Part shown: one piece after another, positions 17,880-26,009 of the stretch
Position numbering within the stretch: the first letter of the stretch is position 1
How the letters are laid out: the number at the start of each line of letters is the position of its first letter
Source: Flavitalea sp966112615
Lineage (GTDB): Bacteria > Bacteroidota > Bacteroidia > Chitinophagales > Chitinophagaceae
Assembly (NCBI GenBank): GCA_966112615.1
Contig: CBHWDO010000015.1
Span: forward strand, 1 to 64,000
Length of the DNA: 64,000 nucleotides
Direction: 5' to 3'
Program-made: the position numbers and the translations under genes
Notes under the pieces: model-generated
Told to the model about the DNA's origin: nothing
What the model saw: only the letters and a program-made list of their open reading frames with translations
The model's database searches: none

Positions 17880-18053
17880 TTATTTGGATGTGGGTTTGCT
17901 GTGATTGTCCTGGATGGAATCTTCGAACAGGATCCTGCGGGGAGGAGAAAATTCATCTTCATACTGTCCATTCTTCACGCTCCAGATAAATGCAGCCAGG
18001 AAACAGGCTGCTACAGAGATGCTGGCTATCAGGAGGATCAATATTGCGCTCAT
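17880..18053 (-). CDS. ccoS: cbb3-type oxidase assembly protein CcoS
   Basis: A 57-residue protein from ATG at 18053 to TAA at 17880 on the minus strand. It has one N-terminal helix (about 3-24) followed by the CcoS signature: a Trp-containing turn, NGQYEDEFSPPRRILFED, and a polar tail. CcoS is needed for cofactor insertion into the oxidase. It is the first gene of the oxidase operon proper, 24 bases before ccoNO, and has its own upstream region with an FNR-like box at 18100-18113 and a -7-like TAATTTTA on the minus strand at 18070-18077. Confidence 0.9.
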   Translation of the reverse strand: MSAILILLIASISVAACFLAAFIWSVKNGQYEDEFSPPRRILFEDSIQDNHSKPTSK

Positions 18054-18077
18054 AAATTGGGAATTTTTGTAAAATTA

Positions 18078-18095
18078 TCCCGGTACATTCCGGGA
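18078..18095. promoter_or_regulatory. palindrome in the ccoS promoter region
   Basis: Perfect 6-bp arms TCCCGG and CCGGGA separated by six bases, lying between the FNR-like box (18100-18113) and the -7-like element (18070-18077) of the presumed ccoS promoter. It could be a second operator or simply a hairpin in the leader if transcription starts further upstream. Confidence 0.35.
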
Positions 18096-18099
18096 GGGG

Positions 18100-18113
18100 C
18101 TGACACATATCAA
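18100..18113 (-). promoter_or_regulatory. FNR/CRP-type box upstream of ccoS
   Basis: On the minus strand the sequence is TTGAT-ATGT-GTCAG, close to the FNR consensus TTGAT-N4-ATCAA. Its centre lies about 43 bases before the start predicted from the -7-like TAATTTTA element, a normal activator position. The ccoI/regulator spacer has a sister site, TTGAT-TTTT-ATCAG, that shares the same ATCAG/GTCAG half. The nearby receiver-CRP fusion regulator is the obvious candidate to bind it. Confidence 0.55.
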
Positions 18114-18169
18114 AAGAACCGGTGATTTTTCTCACTAATCCGTGGGAATGCAGCACAGTTATAGCTTTC

Positions 18170-18195
18170 AGGTCAATACCTTTTGGTCCTGACCT
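18170..18195. other. inverted repeat just after ccoI
   Basis: Arms AGGTCA and TGACCT enclose a further ACC-TTTT-GGT, forming an interrupted hairpin 25 bases downstream of the ccoI stop codon. No T tract follows on the minus strand, so it is a poor intrinsic terminator; it may separate ccoI from the ccoS operon or be a processing site. A 12-bp palindrome AAACAGCTGTTT overlaps the ccoI stop. Confidence 0.4.
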
Positions 18196-18219
18196 GTTAT
18201 TTCCTGTGCAAACAGCTGT

Positions 18220-20616
18220 TTACAGCTTTCGCATGCGTGCATAAATTCCAGAACTTCCAAATGTCACCAGCAAAATGCTAAGCGAACTGGAAGGCATCAG
18301 GATAGCCGCGATCAGTGGAGACATGTTTCCCTGCACCGCGAAAAATATTCCTATGATGTTGTAAACGATCGATAAAACAAAAGCAGCCATAACGATATTC
18401 TTGTTGGCCTTGCTCATGTCCAGAAATTTGTCGAGCCTGCTGAGTTGACCCGCATCCATAATCCCATCACTTGCCGGGGTGAAATTGTTGCAGTCTTCTG
18501 TTACTGCAATTCCCACATTACTTTGCTTCAATGCACCGGCATCATTCAGACCGTCACCGATCATCATAACTTTATGACCCTGCTGCTGCAATGATTTCAC
18601 GTATTCCAGCTTATCCTCAGGCTTTTGATTGAAGAGATAATGGCCATTCGGTCCCAATGCAAATTGAACATCTCTTTGAGCTGATGCATTATCTCCCGAA
18701 ATGACAGAGATCCTGTGCGTTTTAGATAACCTGCTGATCAGCTTTGGTACATCTTCCCTGAAATGATTTCTTATCCGGAAGAATCCATATACATGCCCGT
18801 TCACCGAAACATATACTGTACTTCCCATATCCTGTTTCTGCGATCCGCTTACATATGAAGATGAGCCAAGCTGAATAAAATTCTCTTCAACCTTAGCTTC
18901 AATTCCTTTACCTGCATATTCCTTGAAACCTTCTACAGATATGCCTTTGATGGAAACAGCATATGCATAGGAAATGGCTTTACTTAACGGGTGATTGGAT
19001 TGTGAAGCAACCGCTGCGATCTGTTGTTGTAATTCCGCCGATAAAGATTCTCCCACATATTCAACGTCATTGATCTTTGTATCGGTAAGTGTTCCTGTTT
19101 TATCAAAAACTATATGATCCACTTCCGCCATCTCTTCAATGGCCTGTGCATTGCGCAGGTATAATTTATTTCTTGAAAGAATACGAAGCACATTGCCGTT
19201 GGTAAATGTGTTTGATATCAGTAAAGCGCAAGGACAGGCAACGATCAATACAGCTGTGATCACATTCCAGATCTTCGATGTATCATGAAATGCCCAGTAC
19301 AAGGCTCCTGAAGCAGCAATGATGAAAACTATATAAGTGAAGTAACGGCTTAGTAAATGAACGAATGAAATGCCTTTCTGCTCCGGATTCTTCTTGAATT
19401 CATCCCTTGCCCATAAACCCGTGAGGTAACTCTGTGAAACTTCTTTTACAACAAGGATCTCTATCACTCCGCCTGTTTGTTTTCCCCCTGCATAAACTAT
19501 CTCACCCATCTCTTTCCGCACTGGTACTGATTCCCCTGTCACAAAACTATAATCGATATAGGCATGTCCACGCGTAAGAATTCCATCGGCAGGGATCAGT
19601 TCTTCATTGTGGATCCTGATGGTGTCATTTACTCTAATTTCAGGCAGTGGTGTAGGGATTTCTTTATCTTCTTTCACCACATGCACTGCTATAGGGAAAT
19701 AGGAAGAGAAGTCACGATCAAATGATAGATGCTGGTAGGTCCGGTCCTGCAACACTCTTCCAACCAGCATGAAGAAAACTATGCCACTCATGGAATCAAA
19801 ATAACCACCGCCCGTTCCACTGATCACTTCATATACACTTCTTGCAAAAGTCACAATGATGGCCAATGCAATCGGTGCATCAATATTGAGAAACTTATGT
19901 TTCAATCCTTTCCATCCCGATTCATAAAATGGTAATGCGCTGTAAAAAAATACGGGAAGTGCAAGTACAAAATTGATGATCCTGAATCCGAATTGCAGGC
20001 TTTTTTCCTGTTCTTCCAATCCCAGGTATTCAGGAAAACTCAAGAGCATGATATTCGCAAATGCAAATCCTGCAATGCCAAGTTGATAGATCAATGAACG
20101 TTGAACTTTTGGTTTATGACCCTTCAGATCATTCAGGCTGATATAGGGTTCATAGCCAATGGCAGTAAGCAGTTCCGCAACTTTCCTGATGGATGTTTTT
20201 TCTTCATCCAGGACAATGGTAGTTTCTTTTTTTGTGAAATGCACTTTGGAAGAAATCACACCGGCATCAAGCCTGGAAAGGTTTTCCAGAAGATACAGGC
20301 AGGAGCTGCAATGCATTTGAGGAAGATAGAAAGTAATATGGGTTTGATTTCCTTCTGAAAAACTGATCAGCTTCCTTCTGATCGTATCATCTTCAAGAAA
20401 TGCAAATTTGTTTTTTCTTACAGTGATGCGTTGATTGGTTCCAGGATGTTCATTCAGATTATAATATTCACACAAACCATTCTGGTTTAATAATGAATAC
20501 ACCATTTTGCATCCTTCGCAACAAAAATTCTTTTCTTCGATACGGATCCTGTCGTTTACACACTGTTCTCCGCAGTGTTCACAGGTCAGATTCGATATGG
20601 TTGATGTAACAGGCAT
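18220..20616 (-). CDS. ccoI: cbb3-associated copper P1B-type ATPase CcoI/FixI
   Basis: Heavy-metal P-type ATPase of 798 residues. It starts with a Cys-rich metal-binding domain (C12, C15 and C32/C33/C36), then an HMA-like domain with CSSC at 103-106, about eight membrane helices, the actuator motif TGES at 360-363, the CPC metal site at 461-463, the phosphorylation motif DKTGT starting at D505, and GDGLNDAGAL in the hinge. FixI/CcoI exports copper for the binuclear centre of cbb3 oxidase. Its gene leads the cco locus and is divergent from the FNR-type regulator across a 154-base spacer with an FNR-like box. Confidence 0.95.
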   Translation of the reverse strand: MPVTSTISNLTCEHCGEQCVNDRIRIEEKNFCCEGCKMVYSLLNQNGLCEYYNLNEHPGTNQRITVRKNKFAFLEDDTIRRKLISFSEGNQTHITFYLPQMHCSSCLYLLENLSRLDAGVISSKVHFTKKETTIVLDEEKTSIRKVAELLTAIGYEPYISLNDLKGHKPKVQRSLIYQLGIAGFAFANIMLLSFPEYLGLEEQEKSLQFGFRIINFVLALPVFFYSALPFYESGWKGLKHKFLNIDAPIALAIIVTFARSVYEVISGTGGGYFDSMSGIVFFMLVGRVLQDRTYQHLSFDRDFSSYFPIAVHVVKEDKEIPTPLPEIRVNDTIRIHNEELIPADGILTRGHAYIDYSFVTGESVPVRKEMGEIVYAGGKQTGGVIEILVVKEVSQSYLTGLWARDEFKKNPEQKGISFVHLLSRYFTYIVFIIAASGALYWAFHDTSKIWNVITAVLIVACPCALLISNTFTNGNVLRILSRNKLYLRNAQAIEEMAEVDHIVFDKTGTLTDTKINDVEYVGESLSAELQQQIAAVASQSNHPLSKAISYAYAVSIKGISVEGFKEYAGKGIEAKVEENFIQLGSSSYVSGSQKQDMGSTVYVSVNGHVYGFFRIRNHFREDVPKLISRLSKTHRISVISGDNASAQRDVQFALGPNGHYLFNQKPEDKLEYVKSLQQQGHKVMMIGDGLNDAGALKQSNVGIAVTEDCNNFTPASDGIMDAGQLSRLDKFLDMSKANKNIVMAAFVLSIVYNIIGIFFAVQGNMSPLIAAILMPSSSLSILLVTFGSSGIYARMRKL

Positions 20617-20689
20617 GGGACTCCCGGTTTAAGTACGCGAAAGTACCTTCAGGTAATTCGGTCCCGGCTGAGTGCTATCATTGCGGATT

Positions 20690-20703
20690 TTGATTTTTAT
20701 CAG
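20690..20703 (+). promoter_or_regulatory. FNR-type box between ccoI and the receiver-CRP regulator
   Basis: TTGAT-TTTT-ATCAG matches the FNR consensus TTGAT-N4-ATCAA in nine of ten half-site bases. Its centre is about 41 bases upstream of the start predicted for the regulator gene from a TAnnTTTG element at 20724-20731, the classic class II activator position, and about 65 bases upstream of a possible ccoI start (minus-strand TACTTTCG at 20638-20645). One site could therefore serve both divergent genes, including autoregulation. Confidence 0.6.
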
Positions 20704-20720
20704 AATAATATCTTGTAGTA

Positions 20721-20740
20721 ATGTAGTTTTGCAACTACAT
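20721..20740 (+). promoter_or_regulatory. 20-bp palindrome overlapping a -7 element
   Basis: Perfect 8-bp arms ATGTAGTT and AACTACAT separated by four bases, 30 bases before the regulator start codon. It contains TAGTTTTG (20724-20731), an exact fit to the Bacteroidota -7 element TAnnTTTG. It may be an operator that covers the promoter, or a transcript-leader hairpin. Confidence 0.5.
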
Positions 20741-20770
20741 TTATAGAAATCAATCCGTTAAGACACTAAC

Positions 20771-21829
20771 ATGAAAAAGATCCTGGTAATCGATGATAAT
20801 ACAGACATCAGAGAGAATACTGCTGAGATACTTGACCTGGCAGGTTACAATACTTTGACGGCTGAAAACGGTAAGAGGGGAGTGGAAATAGCCATGCAAG
20901 AAAAGCCTGACCTTATCGTTTGCGATATTATGATGCCTGATCTTGACGGATATGGTGTTCTTCACCTTTTGAAAAAGAATCCCGACACAGAGAATATTCC
21001 ATTCATTTACCTCACTGCAAAAACAGAACGTTCCGATTTTCGTAAGGGAATGGAAATGGGCGCGGATGATTATATTACCAAACCTTTCGATGATCTCGAA
21101 TTATTAAGAGCCATCGAGATTCGTTTGAAGAAAATGGAAATTCTTCATTCACAGTTCAATGCCGGTGCTGAAGGTGCCAATGAATTGCTGAAAGAACTGA
21201 ATACTTCGGGCCTGTTGAAGATGGATGTGGATCAGTATGATGCTGAACATTATTCAAAAAAGCAGATCCTTTACAGTGAGCACAAACGTCCGCGCTTCCT
21301 GTATTTCATTCGTTCAGGTAAAGTGAAGACCTTCCGAATCCATGAAGATGGAAAGGAGTATATCACTAACCTGTACAGCGCCGGTGATTACCTTGGTTAT
21401 ATTGCATTGCTTGAAGGTACTGTGTATGAAGAAACTGCCGAGATCCTCGAAGATGCTGAGATCGTGCACATCAATAAGGATGATTTCATGGATGCTGTGT
21501 TCAACGATATGACCATTGCTGGAAAATTCATCAAGCTGATCACCAATAATGTCAGGGAAAAAGAAGAAAGGCTGTTGCATCTTGCATACGATAGCCTGAG
21601 AAAGCGTGTGGCAAAAGCTTTGGTGGATATCACCAATAAATTCAACAGCGAACCGAATGCTATTCAGCAGATCGATATTTCAAGAGAAGATATCGCGCAG
21701 TATGTTGGTACGGCTACAGAATCATTGATCAGAACTTTGAGTGATTTCAAGTCAGAGAAACTTATTGAAATCAAAGAAGGGAAGATCAGGATCACCAATT
21801 ACGAGAAACTCAAAAACCTGCTCTACTGA
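20771..21829 (+). CDS. response regulator fused to a CRP/FNR-type DNA-binding module
   Basis: A 352-residue fusion. Residues 1-120 are a receiver domain with D9/D8, phospho-acceptor D52 (CDIMMPDLDGY) and K104 (YITKPF). Residues about 150-270 form a cyclic-nucleotide-binding-type beta barrel (RPRFLYFIRSGKVKTF, YSAGDYLGYIALL) without an N-terminal Cys cluster for an FNR [4Fe-4S] centre. Residues about 290-350 are a CRP-type winged helix (ISREDIAQYVGTATESLIR). It is divergent from ccoI and has an FNR-like box in front, so it probably controls the cbb3 locus. Signal input is likely phosphorylation, possibly by the PAS kinase at 9688 (inference). Confidence 0.93.
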   Translation: MKKILVIDDNTDIRENTAEILDLAGYNTLTAENGKRGVEIAMQEKPDLIVCDIMMPDLDGYGVLHLLKKNPDTENIPFIYLTAKTERSDFRKGMEMGADDYITKPFDDLELLRAIEIRLKKMEILHSQFNAGAEGANELLKELNTSGLLKMDVDQYDAEHYSKKQILYSEHKRPRFLYFIRSGKVKTFRIHEDGKEYITNLYSAGDYLGYIALLEGTVYEETAEILEDAEIVHINKDDFMDAVFNDMTIAGKFIKLITNNVREKEERLLHLAYDSLRKRVAKALVDITNKFNSEPNAIQQIDISREDIAQYVGTATESLIRTLSDFKSEKLIEIKEGKIRITNYEKLKNLLY

Positions 21830-22233
21830 TCTCCCCGTTCGAGGTCTGTAATATTTGATTGTTTTACGGGCACGGTAGAGATCTCTTTACCGTGTTCATT
21901 TTGCTGACGCAGCGTCCAGTTATCCGTCATGGTTGTTTCCAGCCATATATTCCCGGACTTCCTGAATACCTGGATCGCCAGGCCAAAATCCTGTTTCAAT
22001 TTTTTCTCAAGTTCCGCAACTGTCATGGAATCCTGGAGATCCACAATGCCATCATGGTTGTTCCTGGTGGCTTCATGAACCTTTATCCCTGCTGCGATGC
22101 GCTTCTTTGCTGTTGAAGATTGATGGCCTCCATTTCCATTCGCAAAGAACTCGATCTTAAGGAAAGGAAAGGCGACGTTGAAGTCGTGCTGAACTTCCCG
22201 GATAAGTCTATCTGAATTAATAATAAGCTTCAT
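21823..22233 (-). CDS. conserved hypothetical protein
   Basis: A 136-residue soluble protein with no signal peptide or membrane segment. It opens with MKLIINSDRLIREVQHDFN and contains a KKRIAAGIKVHEA segment, a DLQDSMTVAELEKKLKQDFGLAIQVFRKSG segment spanning about 66-95, and a WLETTMTDNWTLRQQNEHGKE tail part. The middle resembles an alpha/beta fold with a ubiquitin-like or ferredoxin-like character, but I do not recognise a named family. Its end overlaps the regulator gene by seven bases in a tail-to-tail arrangement. Confidence 0.75.
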   Translation of the reverse strand: MKLIINSDRLIREVQHDFNVAFPFLKIEFFANGNGGHQSSTAKKRIAAGIKVHEATRNNHDGIVDLQDSMTVAELEKKLKQDFGLAIQVFRKSGNIWLETTMTDNWTLRQQNEHGKEISTVPVKQSNITDLERGDQ

Positions 22234-22290
22234 ATAATTGGTAATGCGAGGCTACAGTCCCCATTTGTTTTTGCATGATCCTTTCGCTAC

Positions 22291-22336
22291 TGACCCATAG
22301 CTACACAAAAATATCTTTCGTGCAGGCCATGGGTCA
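22291..22336. other. inverted repeat upstream of the 21823-22233 gene
   Basis: Eight-base arms TGACCCAT and ATGGGTCA enclose 30 bases in the spacer between two minus-strand genes. It might be an operator pair or an RNA hairpin; no T tract follows the arms on either strand. Nothing else recognisable lies in this 155-base spacer. Confidence 0.3.
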
Positions 22337-22388
22337 TGACTTATTATTTTCAGAAATATGATTTTAATCAGGTATGGATTCCGGGTAA

Positions 22389-22799
22389 TTATTCTTCCGG
22401 GAGTTCCAGCTCTTCATTGCCCGTAAAACCTTCAAGGTCACGGCGTTGCTTTTTGGTAGGACGGCCGATCTTGCTTCTTCTTTTACCGGTAAAGAATGCA
22501 GCAGCCTGGTATTGAAGTCTTTCGATTTCTTCTTCGGGAGTAATGTCTACATAATACTTGATCGCTTCCTGGTACTGAACCCGGTTGGCCAGCAGCCCTG
22601 TAACCCGGATCACCCATTTGCGGGCTTCGGTCTTCACTTCAAATTCATCTCCTACGGCCACCTGCTTCGAAGCCTTTACAGCTACACCTTTACTCTTGAC
22701 CTTTCCCTGGTCGCATGCAAATGCAGCCAGGGAACGGGTCTTGAATATCCTGATAGCCCATAGGTATTTATCGAGCCTGAGTTTTTCTGTTGTTGCCAT
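22389..22799 (-). CDS. S4-domain RNA-binding protein (Hsp15-like)
   Basis: A 136-residue protein with an N-terminal S4 domain: LRLDKYLWAIRIFKTRSLA, then GKVKSKGVAVKASKQVAVGDEF, followed by the helical extension and a basic tail (KRRSKIGRPTKKQRR) before an acidic end. This is the layout of heat-shock protein 15/HslR, which binds stalled 50S subunits carrying nascent peptidyl-tRNA. The gene start shares one base with the stop of the upstream M20 peptidase gene (TAATG), so the two are co-translated. Confidence 0.92.
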   Translation of the reverse strand: MATTEKLRLDKYLWAIRIFKTRSLAAFACDQGKVKSKGVAVKASKQVAVGDEFEVKTEARKWVIRVTGLLANRVQYQEAIKYYVDITPEEEIERLQYQAAAFFTGKRRSKIGRPTKKQRRDLEGFTGNEELELPEE

Positions 22800-24160
22800 T
22801 ATTGCTGGAAATACTGGTGGAAATAAGGAATGGTCTCGATTCCCTTGTAAAAATTCACCAGGTCATATTTCTCGTTTGGCGAATGAAGGTTATCGCTATC
22901 CAATCCAAATCCCATGAACACAATTTTGATACCCAGTTCTTTTTCAAGAATAGAGCAGATCGGAATACTTCCACCTCCTCTAACCGGGATAGGATCTTTT
23001 CCAAATGTAGCTTTGATCGCGCTGGCAGCTGCCTGGTAAGCTTTCGAATCGATTGGTGTCATATAAGGTTCACCCCCATGTAGTTCAAATGTTTCCACGC
23101 TAACACCTTCAGGAGCGATCTTTTTGAAATGCTCCAGTAATATCTGGCCGATCTTGTGCGACGACTGGTTAGGAACCAATCTGGCTGAGATCTTTGCATA
23201 AGCTTTGGAAGGAAGAACCGTTTTGGAACCTTCTCCCTGGTATCCACCCCAGATGCCGTTCAGTTCAAGGGTCGGACGAATTCCTGTGCGTTCATTCACA
23301 GTAAATCCTTTTTCACCCCAAACAGCCTTTACACCAAGATCATTTTTATATTCTTCTTCATTGTAAGGAGCACGGGCCATCAGTTCACGCTCTTCTTTGG
23401 TCGCTTCAACAACATCATCATAAAATCCCGGAATGGTGATGTGGTTGTTTTCATCATGACAGCTCGCAATCATTTTTGCAAGGATGGTGATTGGGTTTGC
23501 AACTGCTCCTCCGTATACACCGCTGTGCAGGTCGCGGTTTGGCCCGGTCACTTCCACCTGGATATATGCCAGTCCGCGAACCCCGATATCAATAGAAGGA
23601 GTGTCCATACTGATCATTGAACTGTCAGAGATCAGGATCACATCCGCTTTTAATAGCGCTTTATTATCTGCAACAAATTTTGCCAGGTTTGGAGAACCAA
23701 CTTCTTCTTCTCCTTCGATCAGGAATTTTATGTTTGAAGAAAGGGTATTAGTCTTAACGAGGGTTTCCAATGCCTTGACATGCATATAAAATTGTCCCTT
23801 ATCATCAGCTGAACCTCTTGCATATATCTTCCCGTCTTTGATCACCGGTTCGAAAGGCCCGCTGTGCCAGAGTTCCAGTGGTTCTGCAGGCTGAACATCG
23901 TAATGGCCGTAAACCAATACAGTGGGCTTAGAGGGATCAACGATCTTCTCCCCGTAAACTACCGGGTGACCTTCTGTAGGATATACTTCGGATTTATCTG
24001 CACCGGCTTCCAGCAGTCGCTGCTTTACCGCTTCTGCACATGATTGCATATCATTTTTATGCTCCGATTTTGCACTCACCGATGGTATGCGCAGGAGCTC
24101 CAGCAATTCATTCAAAAATCTTTCTTTATGCTGCTCCTGGTAATCTTTCCAAACTTGCAT
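22799..24160 (-). CDS. M20 family dipeptidase
   Basis: Zinc exopeptidase of 453 residues of the CNDP/PepV-like M20 group. Metal ligands and catalytic residues are visible: GHYDVQPAEP, GSADDKGQFYMH, the EGEEEVGS catalytic Glu motif, ISDSSMIS, and a C-terminal HSPNEKYDLVNF with the last His ligand. The dimerisation lid (about 200-340) includes DLHSGVYGGAV. Probably cytoplasmic, hydrolysing di- and tripeptides. It overlaps the S4 gene by one base. Confidence 0.95.
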   Translation of the reverse strand: MQVWKDYQEQHKERFLNELLELLRIPSVSAKSEHKNDMQSCAEAVKQRLLEAGADKSEVYPTEGHPVVYGEKIVDPSKPTVLVYGHYDVQPAEPLELWHSGPFEPVIKDGKIYARGSADDKGQFYMHVKALETLVKTNTLSSNIKFLIEGEEEVGSPNLAKFVADNKALLKADVILISDSSMISMDTPSIDIGVRGLAYIQVEVTGPNRDLHSGVYGGAVANPITILAKMIASCHDENNHITIPGFYDDVVEATKEERELMARAPYNEEEYKNDLGVKAVWGEKGFTVNERTGIRPTLELNGIWGGYQGEGSKTVLPSKAYAKISARLVPNQSSHKIGQILLEHFKKIAPEGVSVETFELHGGEPYMTPIDSKAYQAAASAIKATFGKDPIPVRGGGSIPICSILEKELGIKIVFMGFGLDSDNLHSPNEKYDLVNFYKGIETIPYFHQYFQQ

Positions 24161-24191
24161 ATGATATATTTTGAAATGCGAATGTAAGGTA

Positions 24192-24239
24192 CTTCTTCAC
24201 TTCTTCACTTCTCCACTTCTCCTCTTCTCCACTTCTCCA
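24192..24239 (-). repeat. 8-bp array encoding the CDF transporter C-terminus
   Basis: Six exact-length units of 8 bp (CTTCTTCA twice, CTTCTCCA three times, CTTCTCCT once). The stop codon of the minus-strand CDF gene falls in the second unit and the remaining units encode its last eleven residues or so (a Glu/Lys/Trp/Arg-rich tail). Same 8-bp periodicity as the arrays at 4-75 and 57852. Confidence 0.85.
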
Positions 24240-25233
24240 ACGAATGCTTCTCATTCGACAACACATTCTCCAGCGTCCACTCAACCCTGTGCCTGAACTC
24301 CAGTTTCCTCACCGGGCAGTTTTCCTTATAACAAAGACTGCACTGATGATACAGGCAACCATCCGTATGAATGAACATCTCGAGTGAATCTCCAAAATGA
24401 GTCCGGATGATCTTTCCAAAATGATCAATTTCGTTATGTGCTTCATGAATATTGAAATACCAGGGAACGGTAACATGCGCATCCACATGCAATTGCCCTC
24501 CATACTTGATCACCCGAAGGTTATGAAAATCCACCCAATTAGGCTGTCTTTCTTTATTCATCTCTGCCACCATTTTTTCCAGGATCTCCGTATCTGCTTC
24601 ATCCATGATCCCGGCAATTGATGACCGAACGATCTTATACCCGGTATACATGATGAACAAGGCAAAGAGGATCGCTACTATACTGTCGAGCCATATAATC
24701 CCGGTGAAATAGATCAATATCAATCCCAAAATGATCCCCAGTGTAGTATAGGTATCCGATTGAAGATGTTTGCCGCTCGCGATCAGGGCTAATGAATTAT
24801 TCTTTTTTCCTTTTTTGATACTGATATATCCAACACTAAAGTTGACCAGGGCAGTGAAGGCAACCAGGAGTATTCCGTAATCAAGTTGATGAAGTGTTCT
24901 TGGATTCAACAATCCCTGGATGGATTCATAAATGATCACCACACCTGCAACCGTGATCAGCGTTCCTTCCACGGCAGCAGAAATGAATTCAGCTTTACCA
25001 TGTCCGTAAGGATGGTCAATATCACGGGGCTTTGCCGCAACATATAAACTGTAAAGGCCAATGAAACCTGCTACAACGTTGACGGTTCCTTCCAGTGCAT
25101 CGGTAAGGATCGCCACGGAATGTGTGAGCACATAGGCAAAGATCTTTACCAGGAAAAGCAATACAGCTATCCCGATAACGAGTTTCTGAATCCTGAGATT
25201 TTCCTTTTGTGGAGAAAGCCCACCTGTATTCAT
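24205..25233 (-). CDS. cation diffusion facilitator family transporter
   Basis: Inner-membrane metal/proton antiporter (342 residues) of the CDF family. Five to six helices fill 15-210, with metal-site motifs in helix 2 (THSVAILTDALEGTVN) and helix 5 (HLQSDTYTTLG), and the HPYGHGKAEFI loop. The cytoplasmic domain (210-300) has HNLRVIKYGGQLHVDAHVTV and a Cys-rich HQCSLCYKENCPVR segment that could bind metal. Substrate (zinc, iron or other divalent ion) cannot be told. The C-terminal tail is encoded by an 8-bp repeat array. Confidence 0.93.
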   Translation of the reverse strand: MNTGGLSPQKENLRIQKLVIGIAVLLFLVKIFAYVLTHSVAILTDALEGTVNVVAGFIGLYSLYVAAKPRDIDHPYGHGKAEFISAAVEGTLITVAGVVIIYESIQGLLNPRTLHQLDYGILLVAFTALVNFSVGYISIKKGKKNNSLALIASGKHLQSDTYTTLGIILGLILIYFTGIIWLDSIVAILFALFIMYTGYKIVRSSIAGIMDEADTEILEKMVAEMNKERQPNWVDFHNLRVIKYGGQLHVDAHVTVPWYFNIHEAHNEIDHFGKIIRTHFGDSLEMFIHTDGCLYHQCSLCYKENCPVRKLEFRHRVEWTLENVLSNEKHSLEKWRRGEVEK

Positions 25234-25250
25234 TCAATAAAAGTAAAAGA

Positions 25251-25985
25251 TTAGCCCATCCTCGATGCTACAAAATCCCAGTTCACCAGTTTCCACCAGT
25301 TCTCAATGTATTCAGGACGGCGATTCTGGTATTTGAGATAATATGCATGCTCCCAAACATCAAGGCCAAGTAATGGAATGCCTTTCACTTCTGCAACATC
25401 CATTAAAGGATTATCCTGGTTAGGAGTGGATGTTACCTGGAGTTTTTTATCATTGTTGATGATCAGCCATGCCCAGCCACTTCCAAAACGATTTTTTCCC
25501 GCATCACTGAATGCAGTTTTAAATGCTTCGAAGGAATTGAAATCTTTTTCAATGGCTGCAAGCAACTTTCCGGTTGGTTTTGCATCGGCACCAGGCTTCA
25601 TGCATTTCCAGAATAATTCATGATTGAAATGTCCTCCACCATTGTTGCGAACCTTTGTTGAATATTTTGAAACATTGGCAAGCAAGGACTCAAGTGGTTT
25701 AGAAGTATCAATCTTTTCAGCAACTGCAGCATCTTTAAGATTCTTTGCATATCCCGATGCATGTTTGCTGTAGTGCAATTCCATGGTTTGTGCATCGATC
25801 ACAGGTTCAAGCGCATTGTATGCATAAGGAAGCGGCTGCTGGTCAAAGCCAGTAACAAATGGAGCCTGTGCTATTAGTTTTGAGCTGCCACATGCAGATA
25901 CGGTTGCGGGAATTGCAGCAACCGCAGTTAATGCCAGTCCGGCTTTTGCTGAATCAGCAATGAATTTTCTCCTGGTAGTTGACAT
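25251..25985 (-). CDS. exported Fe/Mn superoxide dismutase with Tat-lipoprotein signal
   Basis: Superoxide dismutase of 244 residues that converts superoxide to oxygen and peroxide. The catalytic part has the expected ligands and signatures: MELHYSKHASGYAKNL, NGGGHFNHELFWK, GSGWAWLI and the metal-site motif LDVWEHAYYLKY. Unusually it begins with a twin-arginine signal (STTRRKFIADS) and a lipobox-like VSAC near residue 33, so the mature enzyme may be a lipoprotein anchored outside the cytoplasm. ATG at 25985 is chosen; an in-frame TTG lies two codons upstream. Confidence 0.93.
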   Translation of the reverse strand: MSTTRRKFIADSAKAGLALTAVAAIPATVSACGSSKLIAQAPFVTGFDQQPLPYAYNALEPVIDAQTMELHYSKHASGYAKNLKDAAVAEKIDTSKPLESLLANVSKYSTKVRNNGGGHFNHELFWKCMKPGADAKPTGKLLAAIEKDFNSFEAFKTAFSDAGKNRFGSGWAWLIINNDKKLQVTSTPNQDNPLMDVAEVKGIPLLGLDVWEHAYYLKYQNRRPEYIENWWKLVNWDFVASRMG

Positions 25986-26009
25986 GATCAATAATTTGTT
26001 TGAAGTTAA

